From Paractinoplanes aksuensis (GTDB lineage Bacteria > Actinomycetota > Actinomycetes > Mycobacteriales > Micromonosporaceae), in NCBI RefSeq assembly GCF_024137025.1, contig NZ_JAMYJR010000053.1, forward strand, positions 37,095 to 101,094: a stretch of DNA of 64,000 nt, given 5' to 3'. The position numbers were made by a program, and so were the translations under genes. This document shows, in pieces, positions 49,245-57,913 of the stretch; within the stretch, counting starts at the first letter, position 1, and each line of letters opens with the position of its first letter. The notes under the pieces are model-generated. The model was given only the letters and a program-made list of their open reading frames with translations. It was not told the origin of the DNA and ran no database searches.

Positions 49245-50603
49245 CAGCGCACCGTGAAGCCCTGGCTCTTGGCGTACTCGACGATCTGGTTGTGCAGATC
49301 GGTGGCCGCCTGCGCCCCCGTCGTCTCACCCGCGTTGATCTTCACGATCTGGGCCTGCAACTGAGCGTAGTAGTACACGGTGAACGGGCTGTAGACCGCG
49401 CCCTTGTACGCGTTCTCGGCCGGCACGTAGATGTCCTTGTTCGCCGTCTGCCCGCCGAAGAACTCGACCTTCGCGTTGACGAACTCGTCGGACTTCAGCA
49501 CGCCCTGGTTGAGCGGGAAGATCGTCTGCGTCTTCCAGCCGTCCTCGAGCGACGCCTCGTCGGCGTAGATGCCCATCGCGACCTTGGCCGCCAGCGCCTT
49601 GTCGGCGGCCTGGCTGGTGACCGCGAACGCCGACCCGCCCCAGTTCACCGACACCGGGTTGGCCACGTCCCACTGCGGCAGCGGAGCCACCGCGAACTTG
49701 CCCTTGTCCTTGCCCGCACCCACCCCGGAACCGGTGAGATAGCCGGGCGCCCACGCCGGCCGACACGTACGTCGCGTACTTGCCGCCGACCATGCCCGCG
49801 ATGTAGTCGGTGGTGAACTGGTCCTCCTTGCCGACCAAGCCCTTCTTCACCAGGTCGCCCCAGAAGCTCAGCACGTCCTTGGTCGCCTGGTCGTCCAGCT
49901 TCACGGTGATGTTCTGCTTGTCCGACAGGTCGTAGACGAACGGCTGCGCGCCCTTCTGGATCATCAGCGCGGTCGTCACGGCGGGCACGTTGCTGCCGAA
50001 GTCGCCGAACACCGGGCCGCCGGCCGACTTCACCTTCGCGGCCGACTCGGCGTACTCGGCCCAGGTCTTCGGGGGTTTGATCTTGTATTTGTCGAAGATG
50101 TCGGTGCGGTAGATCAACGCCATCGGGCCGCCGTCGACCGGGATCGCGTAGACCGCCTCGCCCTGCGAGACGTCCTTCCACGCGCCCTCGCTGAAGTTCT
50201 TCTTGACGTCGTTGGCGCCGAACGGGGCCAGGTCGACCAGCGCGTCCTGGATCTCGAACCCGACCAGCTGATCGGCCTCGAGCATGATGACGTCGGGCGC
50301 GCCCTTCTTGGCGGCGATCGCGGTCTGGAACTTCTCGTACTCGGGCTGGCCCTGACCGGCGTTCGTCCAGCACACCTGGACGTCGGTGTGCTGGTTGTTG
50401 AAGTTGTCGACGACCTTGGCCATGTTCGGGTACCAGGCCCACACCAGCACCCGGGGCGCCTCTTCGTGGACGACCTTGTTGGTGCAGTTGGTGGGCTTGG
50501 CGGCGGTTCCGCCACCCCCGCTGTCGTCATCGCCGCCGGAACAGGCGGACAGCCCGAGGGCGACGGTCAGCGTGGTGACTAGGGCAATGGGGAATCTGCG
50601 CAT
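49244..50603 (-). pseudogene. Sugar-binding lipoprotein of module B, split by a frameshift
   Basis: The first part (ATG 50603, after AGGAGG) is a normal CUT1 binding lipoprotein: signal with lipobox LSAC, then VLVWAWYPNMAKVVDNFNNQ, APDVIMLEADQLVGFEIQDA and VDGGPMALIYRTDIFDKY. At about 49755-49765, after KYATYVSAG, the frame must shift by one base to continue as WAPGYLTGSGVGAGKDKGKF and run to the natural end AKSQGFTVR at 49244. The combined product would be about 453 aa. Without the shift the first part ends in about 150 foreign residues. Because the rest of the operon is intact this may be a recent mutation or a sequencing error. Confidence 0.85.
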
Positions 50604-50637
50604 GATCCTGGCCTCCTGAAGCACGCCTTCATACGCA

Positions 50638-50661
50638 GCGTCACCTTCCTAGGGATGACGC
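50638..50661. promoter_or_regulatory. Inverted repeat near the binding-protein promoter
   Basis: GCGTCA (50638-50643) and TGACGC (50656-50661) flank CCTTCCTAGGGA. The site is 35 bases upstream of the binding-protein start and could be a second regulatory site of module B; it does not resemble the LacI palindrome. Confidence 0.4.
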
Positions 50662-50745
50662 CGTGCGGTGGCACGCTATGGGTGGATGCCGAGGAGCGTG
50701 AGGGGAGAGCACCGCTCGCCGGGTGACAAGGGGGTTAAAGTCTGA

Positions 50746-50759
50746 TTGCAGCGCTGCAA
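50746..50759. promoter_or_regulatory. LacI operator of module B
   Basis: TTGCAGCGCTGCAA is a perfect 14-bp palindrome with the central CG typical of LacI operators. It lies 60 bases before the LacI start in the divergent gap. Only the outer TGCA half-sites are shared with the module A operators (TGCAACGATGCA), suggesting related but distinguishable specificity. Confidence 0.8.
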
Positions 50760-50819
50760 AAGACTATGCGCCAGCCGACGCGGCCGTGGCAAGAGGACAT
50801 TCATGATCGGGAGTGATCG

Positions 50820-51836
50820 ATGCGGGAAACTACGCTGCGCGACGTCGCCGAGCTGGCCGGCGTCTCGCCGCGCACCGTCTCCAACGTGGTCAACGGCTAC
50901 GCCCGGGTCACCGACGCCACCCGCGAAAAGGTCGAACGGGCCATCGCCGAGCTCGGCTACCAGCCCAACGTGCTCGCCCGGAACCTGGCCACCGGCCGCT
51001 CCGGGCAGATCGTCGTGGTCGTGCCCTATCTGGACACCCCGTACTTCGCCGAACTGCTGCAGGCGATCATCCCGGCCGCCCGCCAGGCCGGGTACAACGT
51101 GCTGGTCGACCAGACCGACGGCGACCCGGCCCACGAGGCGTCGCTGGTCTCGCGCGGGGCGAGGCGGCTGCTGTTCGACGGCATGATCTTCAGTCCGCTC
51201 GGCCTCTCCCAACAAGATCTTTCCGTACGGGACCCGGCCCTGCCCCTGGTCGTGCTGGGCGAACGCACCTCGGACGGCACCTTCGACCACGTCGGCATCG
51301 ACGACGTGGCCGCGTCCTCGGACGCCGTCGCCCACCTGATCAAAATCGGCCGTACGCGCATCGCCGCCATCGGCGACCAGCCGTACCCCACGGGCGAGGC
51401 GGCCCAGCTGCGCACCCGCGGCTTCCGGGCCGCCCACGCCGCCGCCGGCCGCCCGGTCGACGAGACGCTGATCGTCGGCACGGCCCGCTTCAACCGCCTC
51501 GACGGGGCGCAGGCGATGGCCACCCTGCTCGACCGGGCCGACCCCCCGGACGCGGTCTTCTGCTACAGCGACCTGGTGGCCTCGGGCGCCATCCACACCC
51601 TGCTGCAACGCGGCCTGCGCGTCCCCGAGGACGTGGCCGTCATCGGCTACGACGACATCGAGGACGGCCGCTACGGACGACCCACGATCAGCACCATCTC
51701 CCCCGACAAGAAGGCGATCGCCCAAACCGCCGTGGACCGCCTCATGCTGCGTATCAGCAGCTCAGAGCCGGTGCCAGGCGTCGAACTACGCGCCGCCCAC
51801 CGGCTCATCCCCCGCGAGAGCACACTCGGCCGCTGA
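50820..51836 (+). CDS. LacI family repressor, module B
   Basis: A 338-aa regulator with helix-turn-helix TLRDVAELAGVSPRTVSNVV, hinge VLARNLATGRSGQIVVVVPY and a sugar-binding core (GMIFSPLGLS, VGIDDVAASSDAVAHL, AVFCYSDLVASGAI, VIGYDDIEDGRYG). It shares long identical stretches with the module A repressor (RTVSNVVNGYA, PYFAEL, RTRIAAIGDQPY), so the pair arose by duplication. It starts at ATG 50820 and is divergent from the binding protein. Likely inducer: arabinose or an arabino-oligosaccharide. Confidence 0.94.
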   Translation: MRETTLRDVAELAGVSPRTVSNVVNGYARVTDATREKVERAIAELGYQPNVLARNLATGRSGQIVVVVPYLDTPYFAELLQAIIPAARQAGYNVLVDQTDGDPAHEASLVSRGARRLLFDGMIFSPLGLSQQDLSVRDPALPLVVLGERTSDGTFDHVGIDDVAASSDAVAHLIKIGRTRIAAIGDQPYPTGEAAQLRTRGFRAAHAAAGRPVDETLIVGTARFNRLDGAQAMATLLDRADPPDAVFCYSDLVASGAIHTLLQRGLRVPEDVAVIGYDDIEDGRYGRPTISTISPDKKAIAQTAVDRLMLRISSSEPVPGVELRAAHRLIPRESTLGR

Positions 51837-52034
51837 CCGCTTGCGGGTCGCGGTGGCGCACCCCGCTTCGCGTAAAGCGTCCTAGGAACCTAGGTGTGAT
51901 GGTGGATAACTGCGGTAGGCAGTCGTTTGCCGCTGTGGACAAGTTGGCGCTCGAAGTTGACTCGCGCTCTACGGTCTACCTCATTCCCCGGGCGGGAGGG
52001 GGAGGCGGTGGTCAGGGGCTGCAAAAGTCGACGA
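51837..52034. other. Intergenic region with DnaA-box-like sequences
   Basis: A 198-bp gap with no ORF. It holds CCTAGGAACCTAGG (51881-51894), GTGGATAAC (51902-51910) and TGTGGACAA (51934-51942). The last is the complement of TTGTCCACA, a perfect actinobacterial DnaA box; the other is one base from it. Two boxes are too few for an origin. The rest shows nothing I can interpret. Confidence 0.4.
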
Positions 52035-52814
52035 TCATGAAGCAGATTTGCGACGCAGGGCGCCGATCAGCAGCGGCCATACTGCGGTGTGGTCGCCGTA
52101 GACCCGGGTTGCCGTGTCGATTTCGGACAACCAGTCGTCGCGCTGGGATTCGGTGATCAGTGACTTGGCCACCGCCAGCGGGGCGATGCTGCGGTAGGTC
52201 GCGGCCAGCATCCCGGCCGAGTCGGCCATCGTGCCCAGGCGGCCGGTCACGTCGGTCGCGTCCGGGGCGCCGATGCCGGCCTCGGCGAACAGCGCCGGCA
52301 ACCGGGTGCCCAGCCGGACGTCCCGGCCCGCGGCCGCGTACGCGCCCAGGAAGACCCGCCGCCACTCGTCGACCACCCCCAGCGGTGGGTACGAGTCGAC
52401 CGACCGCATGTCGTAGTCCTGCACCACGAGCACGCCGCCGGGCGCCACCCACCGCCACATCCGGCGCAGCGCCGCCACCGGATCGGCCACGTGCAACAGG
52501 ATCAGCCGGCCGAAGACCAGATCAAAACCTTCCACCGGTACGGCGTCGTCGTCGGTTTCCACGTCGGCCCGGACGAACGCGCCGTCGACGGCCGCCCCGA
52601 GCGTCGCGTCGACGTCGATCCCGGTGACCACTCCCCCGCGGGCCGCCATCAGCTCCATCACCGCGCCGGTGCCGCAGCCCACGTCGAGGCAGCGGTCCCC
52701 CGGCGACAGCCCGGCCCGGTCGAGCAGCCGGGCCGTGGCCACCGACCACACCTCGGCCTGCCGGCGCAGCCGCTCGTACTCCTCGGCCGTCCGGCCCATC
52801 ACGTAGTCGCTCAC
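52035..52814 (-). CDS. Class I SAM-dependent methyltransferase
   Basis: A 259-aa enzyme with motif I CLDVGCGTGAVMELMAARGG, motif II acidic residue in GIDVDATLG and FDLVFGRLILLHVADP. The N-terminus (SDYVMGRTAEEYERLRRQAE) is typical of the small-molecule methyltransferases that accompany secondary metabolism. The substrate is unknown. GTG 52814 follows GAGGGGGA. It diverges from the LuxR-type regulator at 52913. Confidence 0.88.
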   Translation of the reverse strand: MSDYVMGRTAEEYERLRRQAEVWSVATARLLDRAGLSPGDRCLDVGCGTGAVMELMAARGGVVTGIDVDATLGAAVDGAFVRADVETDDDAVPVEGFDLVFGRLILLHVADPVAALRRMWRWVAPGGVLVVQDYDMRSVDSYPPLGVVDEWRRVFLGAYAAAGRDVRLGTRLPALFAEAGIGAPDATDVTGRLGTMADSAGMLAATYRSIAPLAVAKSLITESQRDDWLSEIDTATRVYGDHTAVWPLLIGALRRKSAS

Positions 52815-52912
52815 GATTCCCCCTCGAGCTGTCGGGCATGTGCCCTCAGGCTGGCCCGGGACGCCGCGCGGGAGCATCGTGGAGGCGCTACCGAGATTTG
52901 GACGCCGGGACC

Positions 52913-55483
52913 ATGACCGAACTGTGCGGACGCGACCGGGAACTGGCCGACCTGGCCGGGCGGATCACCGTGCCCGCGGGCGGTCCGGGCCGGTTGGTGG
53001 TGCTCGAGGGGCCGGCCGGGATCGGCAAGACCGCCCTGGCCGTCGCCGCCCTGACCCGCGTCCGCGGAACGACCGTGCTGCGGGCCCGGGGCAGCCCGCT
53101 CGACCAGGACTACGCCTTCGGCATCGCACGCCAGGCCTTCACCGGCGTGGCCTCCGAGCACCGGGCCTTGACCGACGGCGAGCCGGCCCGGGCCAGCACG
53201 GCCGATGCGACCCACGCGGCGATCCACGACCTCGTCGCGCTGACCGCGAAGGTCGCCGCCCGCCGTCCGACCTTGCTGTTCGTCGACGACCTGCAATGGG
53301 CCGACCCGCCGTCGCAGCGCTGGCTGGCCGCCGTGGCCCGCCGCCTCGACGAGTTGCCGCTCGCCCTGTTCCTCTGTGTCCGCACCGGCGAGCGCGTCCT
53401 GGACGATCTGCTGGCCGGAACGGTCATCCCGTTGGGCCCGCTCGACCGGGCTGCCGCCGAAGCCCTCGACCCGACCCGGGCCCCGACCGCGGGCGGCATC
53501 CCGTTCCTCCTGGTCCACGACTCGGCCGAGATCGGCCGTTGGATCACCCGCCTGCTGCACGAGTTGCCGAAAGGCTGCGCCCCACTGGCCACCGCGCTGT
53601 CCGTTCTCGGCCCGGCCGCCCGCCTCCACGAAGCCGCCGAACTGGCCGGGCTGACCCTCGCCGAGGCCGCCCCCGGCGCCGACGCGCTGCGGGCCGCGGG
53701 TCTGCTCGCGCCCGGCGAATGGACGCTGGCCACTCCGCTGATCGCCACGGCCGTCGGCGAACGGCTGGGCGCGGGCGAACGTGGCCTGTGGCACGAGCGG
53801 GCGGCCGCCCTGACCGGGCACGACCCCGAACGCGCGGCGGTGCACCTGCTGCGGACCGAGCCCGCCGCCCGTACCGAAGTGGTGTCTCTGCTGCATCTGG
53901 CGGCCACCCGCGTCGCCGCCCGGGGCGCGCCCGAGACCGCCGCCCGCTACCTGTGCCGCGCCCTCGAGGAATCACCGACCGACCCGGCCCCGCTCCAACT
54001 CGATCTGGCCCTCGCCCTGGCCGCCGAGCGCCGCGAGGGCGCAGCCGCCCTGGCCCACGAGGCCGTCGTCCACATCGCCGACCCGGCCGCGCGGGCCGAG
54101 GCCGCCCTGCGCTGCGGCCGCGCCCTGGCCATCACCCCGCTCAGCACGGCCGCGATCGCCGTGCTGCGGATCGGCCTGGCCGCCGCGCCCACCCCCGAGA
54201 CCCGCGCCCGCCTGGAGGCCGAACTCGCCGGCGCGGCCGGCAGCGACAGCCGCACCATGCCACTGACCCGCGAGTACGTCGCTCGCAGCGGCACGCAGCC
54301 GCTGGCGCCGGTGATCGCCGCCGTGAACGCGACCTTCGACGGCGAGCCCGCCCCGCGCACCCTGGCCCGGCTGCACCCGGCCCTGCCCGGCCTGGCCGCC
54401 GAGACCGACTCGGTGCTACCCACGGTGGCCGCGCTGACCCTGATCGCCAACGGCGACCTGACCACCGCCGCCCGCATGGCCCAGTCCCTGATCGACGAGG
54501 CCGCCCCGCGCGGCTGGCTGAGCACCGTCGCCCATGGGCAGTTCCTGCGCTCGCTCACGCTGCTCCCGGCCGGCCGCATCACCGAGGCCCTGGCCGACGC
54601 CCGCGCCGCCACCGACTTCAAGCTGACCAGCAGCACCCCGCCCGAGGGCCTGCTGTTCGCGCTCGTCCCGTTGCTCGACGCCCTGATCGAAGCCGACCGC
54701 CTGCCCGAGGCCGAGGACGCGCTGCGCCAGTCGTTCCCCGGCGAGCCGCCACCGCACGCGCTGAGCAGCCCGATGCTGCTGCAGAGCCGGGCCCGCCTGC
54801 GCTGGGCCCAGAACCGTCCGGCCGACGCGATCACCGACCTGCGCACGGCCGCCGGCCGTTGGGCCGAACTGGGCGTACGCCACCCCGCGTTCGCCAGTTG
54901 GCGGGCCGACCTGGTCGCGCCGCTGATCGCCGCCGGCGACCACCCCGCCGACCTGGCCGCCGCCCACCTGAAGCTGGCCGAAGCAGCCGAGGCCCCCGGC
55001 CCCCTGAGCGCCGCCCTACGCACGGCCGCCCTGGTCGCACCCCGCGACCAGCGACTGTCCCTGCTGTCCCGAGCGGTCGACGTCTGCGCCGGAACATCGG
55101 AACACCTGGCCTCGGCCCACGCCGCAACCGTCTACGGCGCCGCCCTGCGCCGGGCCGGCCGCCGCGACGAAGCCCGCCACTTCCTGCGTACGGCCTGGGA
55201 AGCCGCCGCCGCAGGCGGAGCTCACCGCCTGGCCACCCGAGCCATGACCGAACTGCACGCGACCGGCGCCCGCCCCCGCCGCCCCGCCACCCACGGCCCC
55301 GACGCCCTGACCGACGCCGAGAAACAGATCACCGCCCTGGCCGCCGACGGCCTGACCAACCGCGAGATAGCCCAGCACCTGACCCTGAGCCGCCGCACCG
55401 TCGAGACCCACCTGGCCCACGCCTACGCCAAGCTGGCCATAACCTCCCGCCGCGACCTAGGTGCGGCCCTGAACCGGGGCTAG
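52913..55483 (+). CDS. LuxR-family ATPase regulator (LAL type)
   Basis: An 856-aa regulator: an AAA/STAND ATPase at the N-terminus with Walker A GPAGIGKT (33-40) and Walker B TLLFVDDLQWADPPSQRWLA, a long helical repeat region (~250-780), and a C-terminal LuxR helix-turn-helix (DALTDAEKQITALAADGLTN, then REIAQHLTLSRRTVETHLAH). The winged segment between ATPase and repeats is shorter than usual: a conserved part seems to be missing after GPLDRAAAEALD. Such regulators activate nearby biosynthetic or catabolic genes; the target is not evident. The start is ATG 52913. It converges on the TetR gene with a 27-bp overlap. Confidence 0.9.
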   Translation: MTELCGRDRELADLAGRITVPAGGPGRLVVLEGPAGIGKTALAVAALTRVRGTTVLRARGSPLDQDYAFGIARQAFTGVASEHRALTDGEPARASTADATHAAIHDLVALTAKVAARRPTLLFVDDLQWADPPSQRWLAAVARRLDELPLALFLCVRTGERVLDDLLAGTVIPLGPLDRAAAEALDPTRAPTAGGIPFLLVHDSAEIGRWITRLLHELPKGCAPLATALSVLGPAARLHEAAELAGLTLAEAAPGADALRAAGLLAPGEWTLATPLIATAVGERLGAGERGLWHERAAALTGHDPERAAVHLLRTEPAARTEVVSLLHLAATRVAARGAPETAARYLCRALEESPTDPAPLQLDLALALAAERREGAAALAHEAVVHIADPAARAEAALRCGRALAITPLSTAAIAVLRIGLAAAPTPETRARLEAELAGAAGSDSRTMPLTREYVARSGTQPLAPVIAAVNATFDGEPAPRTLARLHPALPGLAAETDSVLPTVAALTLIANGDLTTAARMAQSLIDEAAPRGWLSTVAHGQFLRSLTLLPAGRITEALADARAATDFKLTSSTPPEGLLFALVPLLDALIEADRLPEAEDALRQSFPGEPPPHALSSPMLLQSRARLRWAQNRPADAITDLRTAAGRWAELGVRHPAFASWRADLVAPLIAAGDHPADLAAAHLKLAEAAEAPGPLSAALRTAALVAPRDQRLSLLSRAVDVCAGTSEHLASAHAATVYGAALRRAGRRDEARHFLRTAWEAAAAGGAHRLATRAMTELHATGARPRRPATHGPDALTDAEKQITALAADGLTNREIAQHLTLSRRTVETHLAHAYAKLAITSRRDLGAALNRG

Positions 55484-56074
55484 GCAGGCGAGAATCAGCT
55501 CCTGCGCCGAGCGGACGGTGGCCGCGTAGGCCGTCGCTTCGCGGCCGATGTGTTCGGCGCCTGCTCGCATGGCGCCGGAGAGCAGTTCCACTGTGAGGGC
55601 CACGTCGCCGACGTCGCGGAATTCGCCTCGGGTGATGCCTTCGCGGACGACGTTCTCCACCTCGGACACGACCGCGGTGAACGGGTTGTCCGGGCCTTTG
55701 GGCACTTCGGCGACCAGCGGGCCGGATCCGGGGCGGAACATCGGCTGCAACGCCTGATCGGTCGACGCCTCCAGGACGGCCTCGACGATCCGGGCCAGCC
55801 GGTCGGCGGCCGGGGTCGCAGGTTGCGCGGCGATGGCGGCCACTCGTTCGCGCATCGGGCGGCTGGCCCGCTCGGTGAGGGCCCGGATCAGGGCCGGCTT
55901 GTCGGCGGCGTAGTTGTAGAGCGTGTTGCGGGCCAGGCCGGCCCGGGCCGCGATATGCCCCATCGTGATCTCGTCGTAGCCGCGTTCCAGCAGCAGCTGC
56001 CGCACCGCCTCGGCCAGGTCGGCCCACACCAGCTCGTGGTGCTCCTCGATGCTGGCTCCCCGGATGCGCGGCAT
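55457..56074 (-). CDS. TetR family regulator
   Basis: A 205-aa regulator with TetR helix-turn-helix (LLLERGYDEITMGHIAARAG, then LARNTLYNYAADKPALI). The C-terminal domain is helical. ATG 56074 lies four bases after the stop of the SnoaL-like gene, so the two are co-transcribed. The likely operator is the palindrome at 56520-56534 ahead of the operon. Confidence 0.9.
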   Translation of the reverse strand: MPRIRGASIEEHHELVWADLAEAVRQLLLERGYDEITMGHIAARAGLARNTLYNYAADKPALIRALTERASRPMRERVAAIAAQPATPAADRLARIVEAVLEASTDQALQPMFRPGSGPLVAEVPKGPDNPFTAVVSEVENVVREGITRGEFRDVGDVALTVELLSGAMRAGAEHIGREATAYAATVRSAQELILACLAPVQGRT

Positions 56075-56078
56075 CCTG

Positions 56079-56507
56079 TCATCCTGCCTGAGGCGCCAGG
56101 TGCCCGTTCTGCTGGTGGGCGACCGTCAGCCGCACGCTGCTCAGGCGCCAGCCCTGGGGTGTGCGCACCGCTTCGTTGTCGTAGAAGCCGACCACCAGCC
56201 AGCACTCGCCGGACGGCACCCAGTGCTCGGCCCGCACGTGGGCGTGCACGGTGGCCCGGTCGCCGTCGATCTCGACGGTGTGGCCGGTGATGACGTGGTG
56301 GGTCGCCGCGAAGGAGGCGAACGAGCCGCGGAGGATCTCCACGTACTCCGGCAGCGGCATGGTCATCGGCGGAATGTCACCGACCGACGAGAAGTCGAGG
56401 GTCACCGGGTCGGTGAGGACCCGCGCGGGCAGCTCGGCGAACTCTTTCAGATCGGCGATGTCGGCGTAGCGGCCCAGAAGTTCGATGAGTGCGGCGTGAT
56501 CGTCCAT
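56079..56507 (-). CDS. SnoaL-like (NTF2-fold) protein
   Basis: A 142-aa cone-shaped alpha+beta protein: ALIELLGRYADIADLKEFAE, then LPEYVEILRGSFASFAATHH, VITGHTVEIDGDRATVHAHV and GFYDNEAVRTPQGWRLSSVR, the standard SnoaL_4 pattern. Members are small isomerases, cyclases or binding proteins acting on hydrophobic ligands. The start is ATG 56507. First gene of an operon with the TetR regulator; the substrate may be the TetR inducer. Confidence 0.88.
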   Translation of the reverse strand: MDDHAALIELLGRYADIADLKEFAELPARVLTDPVTLDFSSVGDIPPMTMPLPEYVEILRGSFASFAATHHVITGHTVEIDGDRATVHAHVRAEHWVPSGECWLVVGFYDNEAVRTPQGWRLSSVRLTVAHQQNGHLAPQAG

Positions 56508-56519
56508 GCGCCAAAGATT

Positions 56520-56534
56520 ACGACAGACTGTCGT
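56520..56534. promoter_or_regulatory. TetR operator upstream of the SnoaL gene
   Basis: ACGACAG (56520-56526) and CTGTCGT (56528-56534) are perfect arms around one base. It lies 12 bases before the SnoaL-like start, in the promoter region of the SnoaL-TetR operon, as expected for autoregulation. Confidence 0.7.
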
Positions 56535-56640
56535 GAAAATCCAGGAGAGAGCGGGCGACCAGCACGCGCACGTCGTCCGGGGCGACCTGTTCCTGCAGGA
56601 AGACGACGCTGTAGACGGCGGCTACATCGCCCGCTGAGCC

Positions 56641-57882
56641 TCAGAAGACCAGCAGGGCCTCGTTGTTGAGGAACAGCGGGATCACCCGCGCGGGCTGCGG
56701 CACCGCGTAGTGGAAGCCCATCCCCTGCCGATAGCCGAGGTCATGGAGCATGGCCGCCTGCGGAGCGCCCTCCACGGCCTTGGCCACCGGGGTGATGCCC
56801 AGGTCGCGGGCCAGCACGACGATGGCCCGGGCCACGGTGGCCTGGCGGGGCGAGGTGATGATCTGCTCGGTGATCGAGCCGTGCAGCTTGATGATGTCGA
56901 TGGGCGCCGACCCCAGTGCCCGCAGCGAGGCCGGCCCGGCCCCGAAGTCGTCCAGACTCACCCGTACGCCGGACTCGCGGACGGCCCGCAACGTGCGCAC
57001 CACCGTCTCCTCGGCCAGGGCATCCTCGGTGACCTCGAGGATCAGCCGGTCGGGCGCGGTGACCGTGCGTGCCACCTCGTCGGCGAAGCCGGGTTCGCGC
57101 AGCTGGTGGGCCGAGACGTTGACGTAGGTCTCGGGCCAGTCGGCCTCCTGCTGGCGGCACGCCTCGGCCAGCATCCACCGGCCCAGCGGCCCGATGAGCC
57201 CGCTGCGCTCGGCGATCGGGATGAAGTCGCCCGGCATGATCGGGCCGCGGGCCGGGTGCTGCCACCGGGCCAGCGCCTCGAGGCCGGTCAGCGTGCCCTC
57301 GCCGAGCCGGACGATCGGCTGGTAGACCAGTTCGAGCTGCCCGCCCTCGACCGCGTCGTGCAGGCCTTCGAGCAGGGCCGCCTGGTCGAGGAAGCGGACC
57401 TTCATCCCCGACTCGTAGGGCACGGGCCGGCCGTGGCCGCGGGTCTTGGCCGTCCGCAGCGCCATCTCGGCCTTGCCGAGCAGGTCGGTCCCGCGGTCGC
57501 CGGGCGCGCCGTGGGCCACGCCGATGCCGGCCCGGGCCGAGACGGGACGTCCGCCGGCGTCGACCGGGCGGGCCAGCGCGACCCGGATCCGCTCGCTCAA
57601 CTGTTCCAGCTCGGGCCCGGTGATCCGGGGCACGAGCACGGCGAACTGGTCGCCGCCGAGCCGGCCCACCACCCCGTCCGCGCCGGCGCTGTCACCCAGC
57701 GCGCGGGCCACGCCGGCCAGGATCTGGTCCCCGGCCTCGTAGCCGAGCACGTCGTTGACGCTCGCGAAGTCGTCGAGGTCGACGACCAGCACACCCGGCG
57801 CGTCACCCCGTTGGAGCCCTTCGGTGGCCTCGTCGAGACGGTGCAGGAACGCCGCCCGGTTCGCCAGTTCGGTGCCGGTCAC
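56641..57882 (-). CDS. GGDEF-EAL protein with degenerate active sites
   Basis: A 413-aa cytosolic protein without membrane helices. The GGDEF domain has GGDQF (76-80), with Glu replaced by Gln, and no inhibitory RxxD. The EAL domain keeps LEALARW (202-204) and ILEVTEDALA, but DDFGTGYSS reads DDFGAGPASL, KIDRSF reads KLHGSI, and AEGVE reads AKAVEG. Loss of the GGDEF Glu and of several EAL metal-site residues suggests it no longer makes or degrades c-di-GMP but may bind it or GTP as a receptor. GTG 57882. First of three adjacent c-di-GMP genes. Confidence 0.9.
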   Translation of the reverse strand: MTGTELANRAAFLHRLDEATEGLQRGDAPGVLVVDLDDFASVNDVLGYEAGDQILAGVARALGDSAGADGVVGRLGGDQFAVLVPRITGPELEQLSERIRVALARPVDAGGRPVSARAGIGVAHGAPGDRGTDLLGKAEMALRTAKTRGHGRPVPYESGMKVRFLDQAALLEGLHDAVEGGQLELVYQPIVRLGEGTLTGLEALARWQHPARGPIMPGDFIPIAERSGLIGPLGRWMLAEACRQQEADWPETYVNVSAHQLREPGFADEVARTVTAPDRLILEVTEDALAEETVVRTLRAVRESGVRVSLDDFGAGPASLRALGSAPIDIIKLHGSITEQIITSPRQATVARAIVVLARDLGITPVAKAVEGAPQAAMLHDLGYRQGMGFHYAVPQPARVIPLFLNNEALLVF

Positions 57883-57913
57883 AAGACTCCGATCGGCACC
57901 CGTCCCCGTTGAC

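Noticed and set aside
51837..52034. Replication origin
   Set aside because: Only two DnaA-box-like 9-mers, no dnaA or dnaN nearby and no AT-rich unwinding region.
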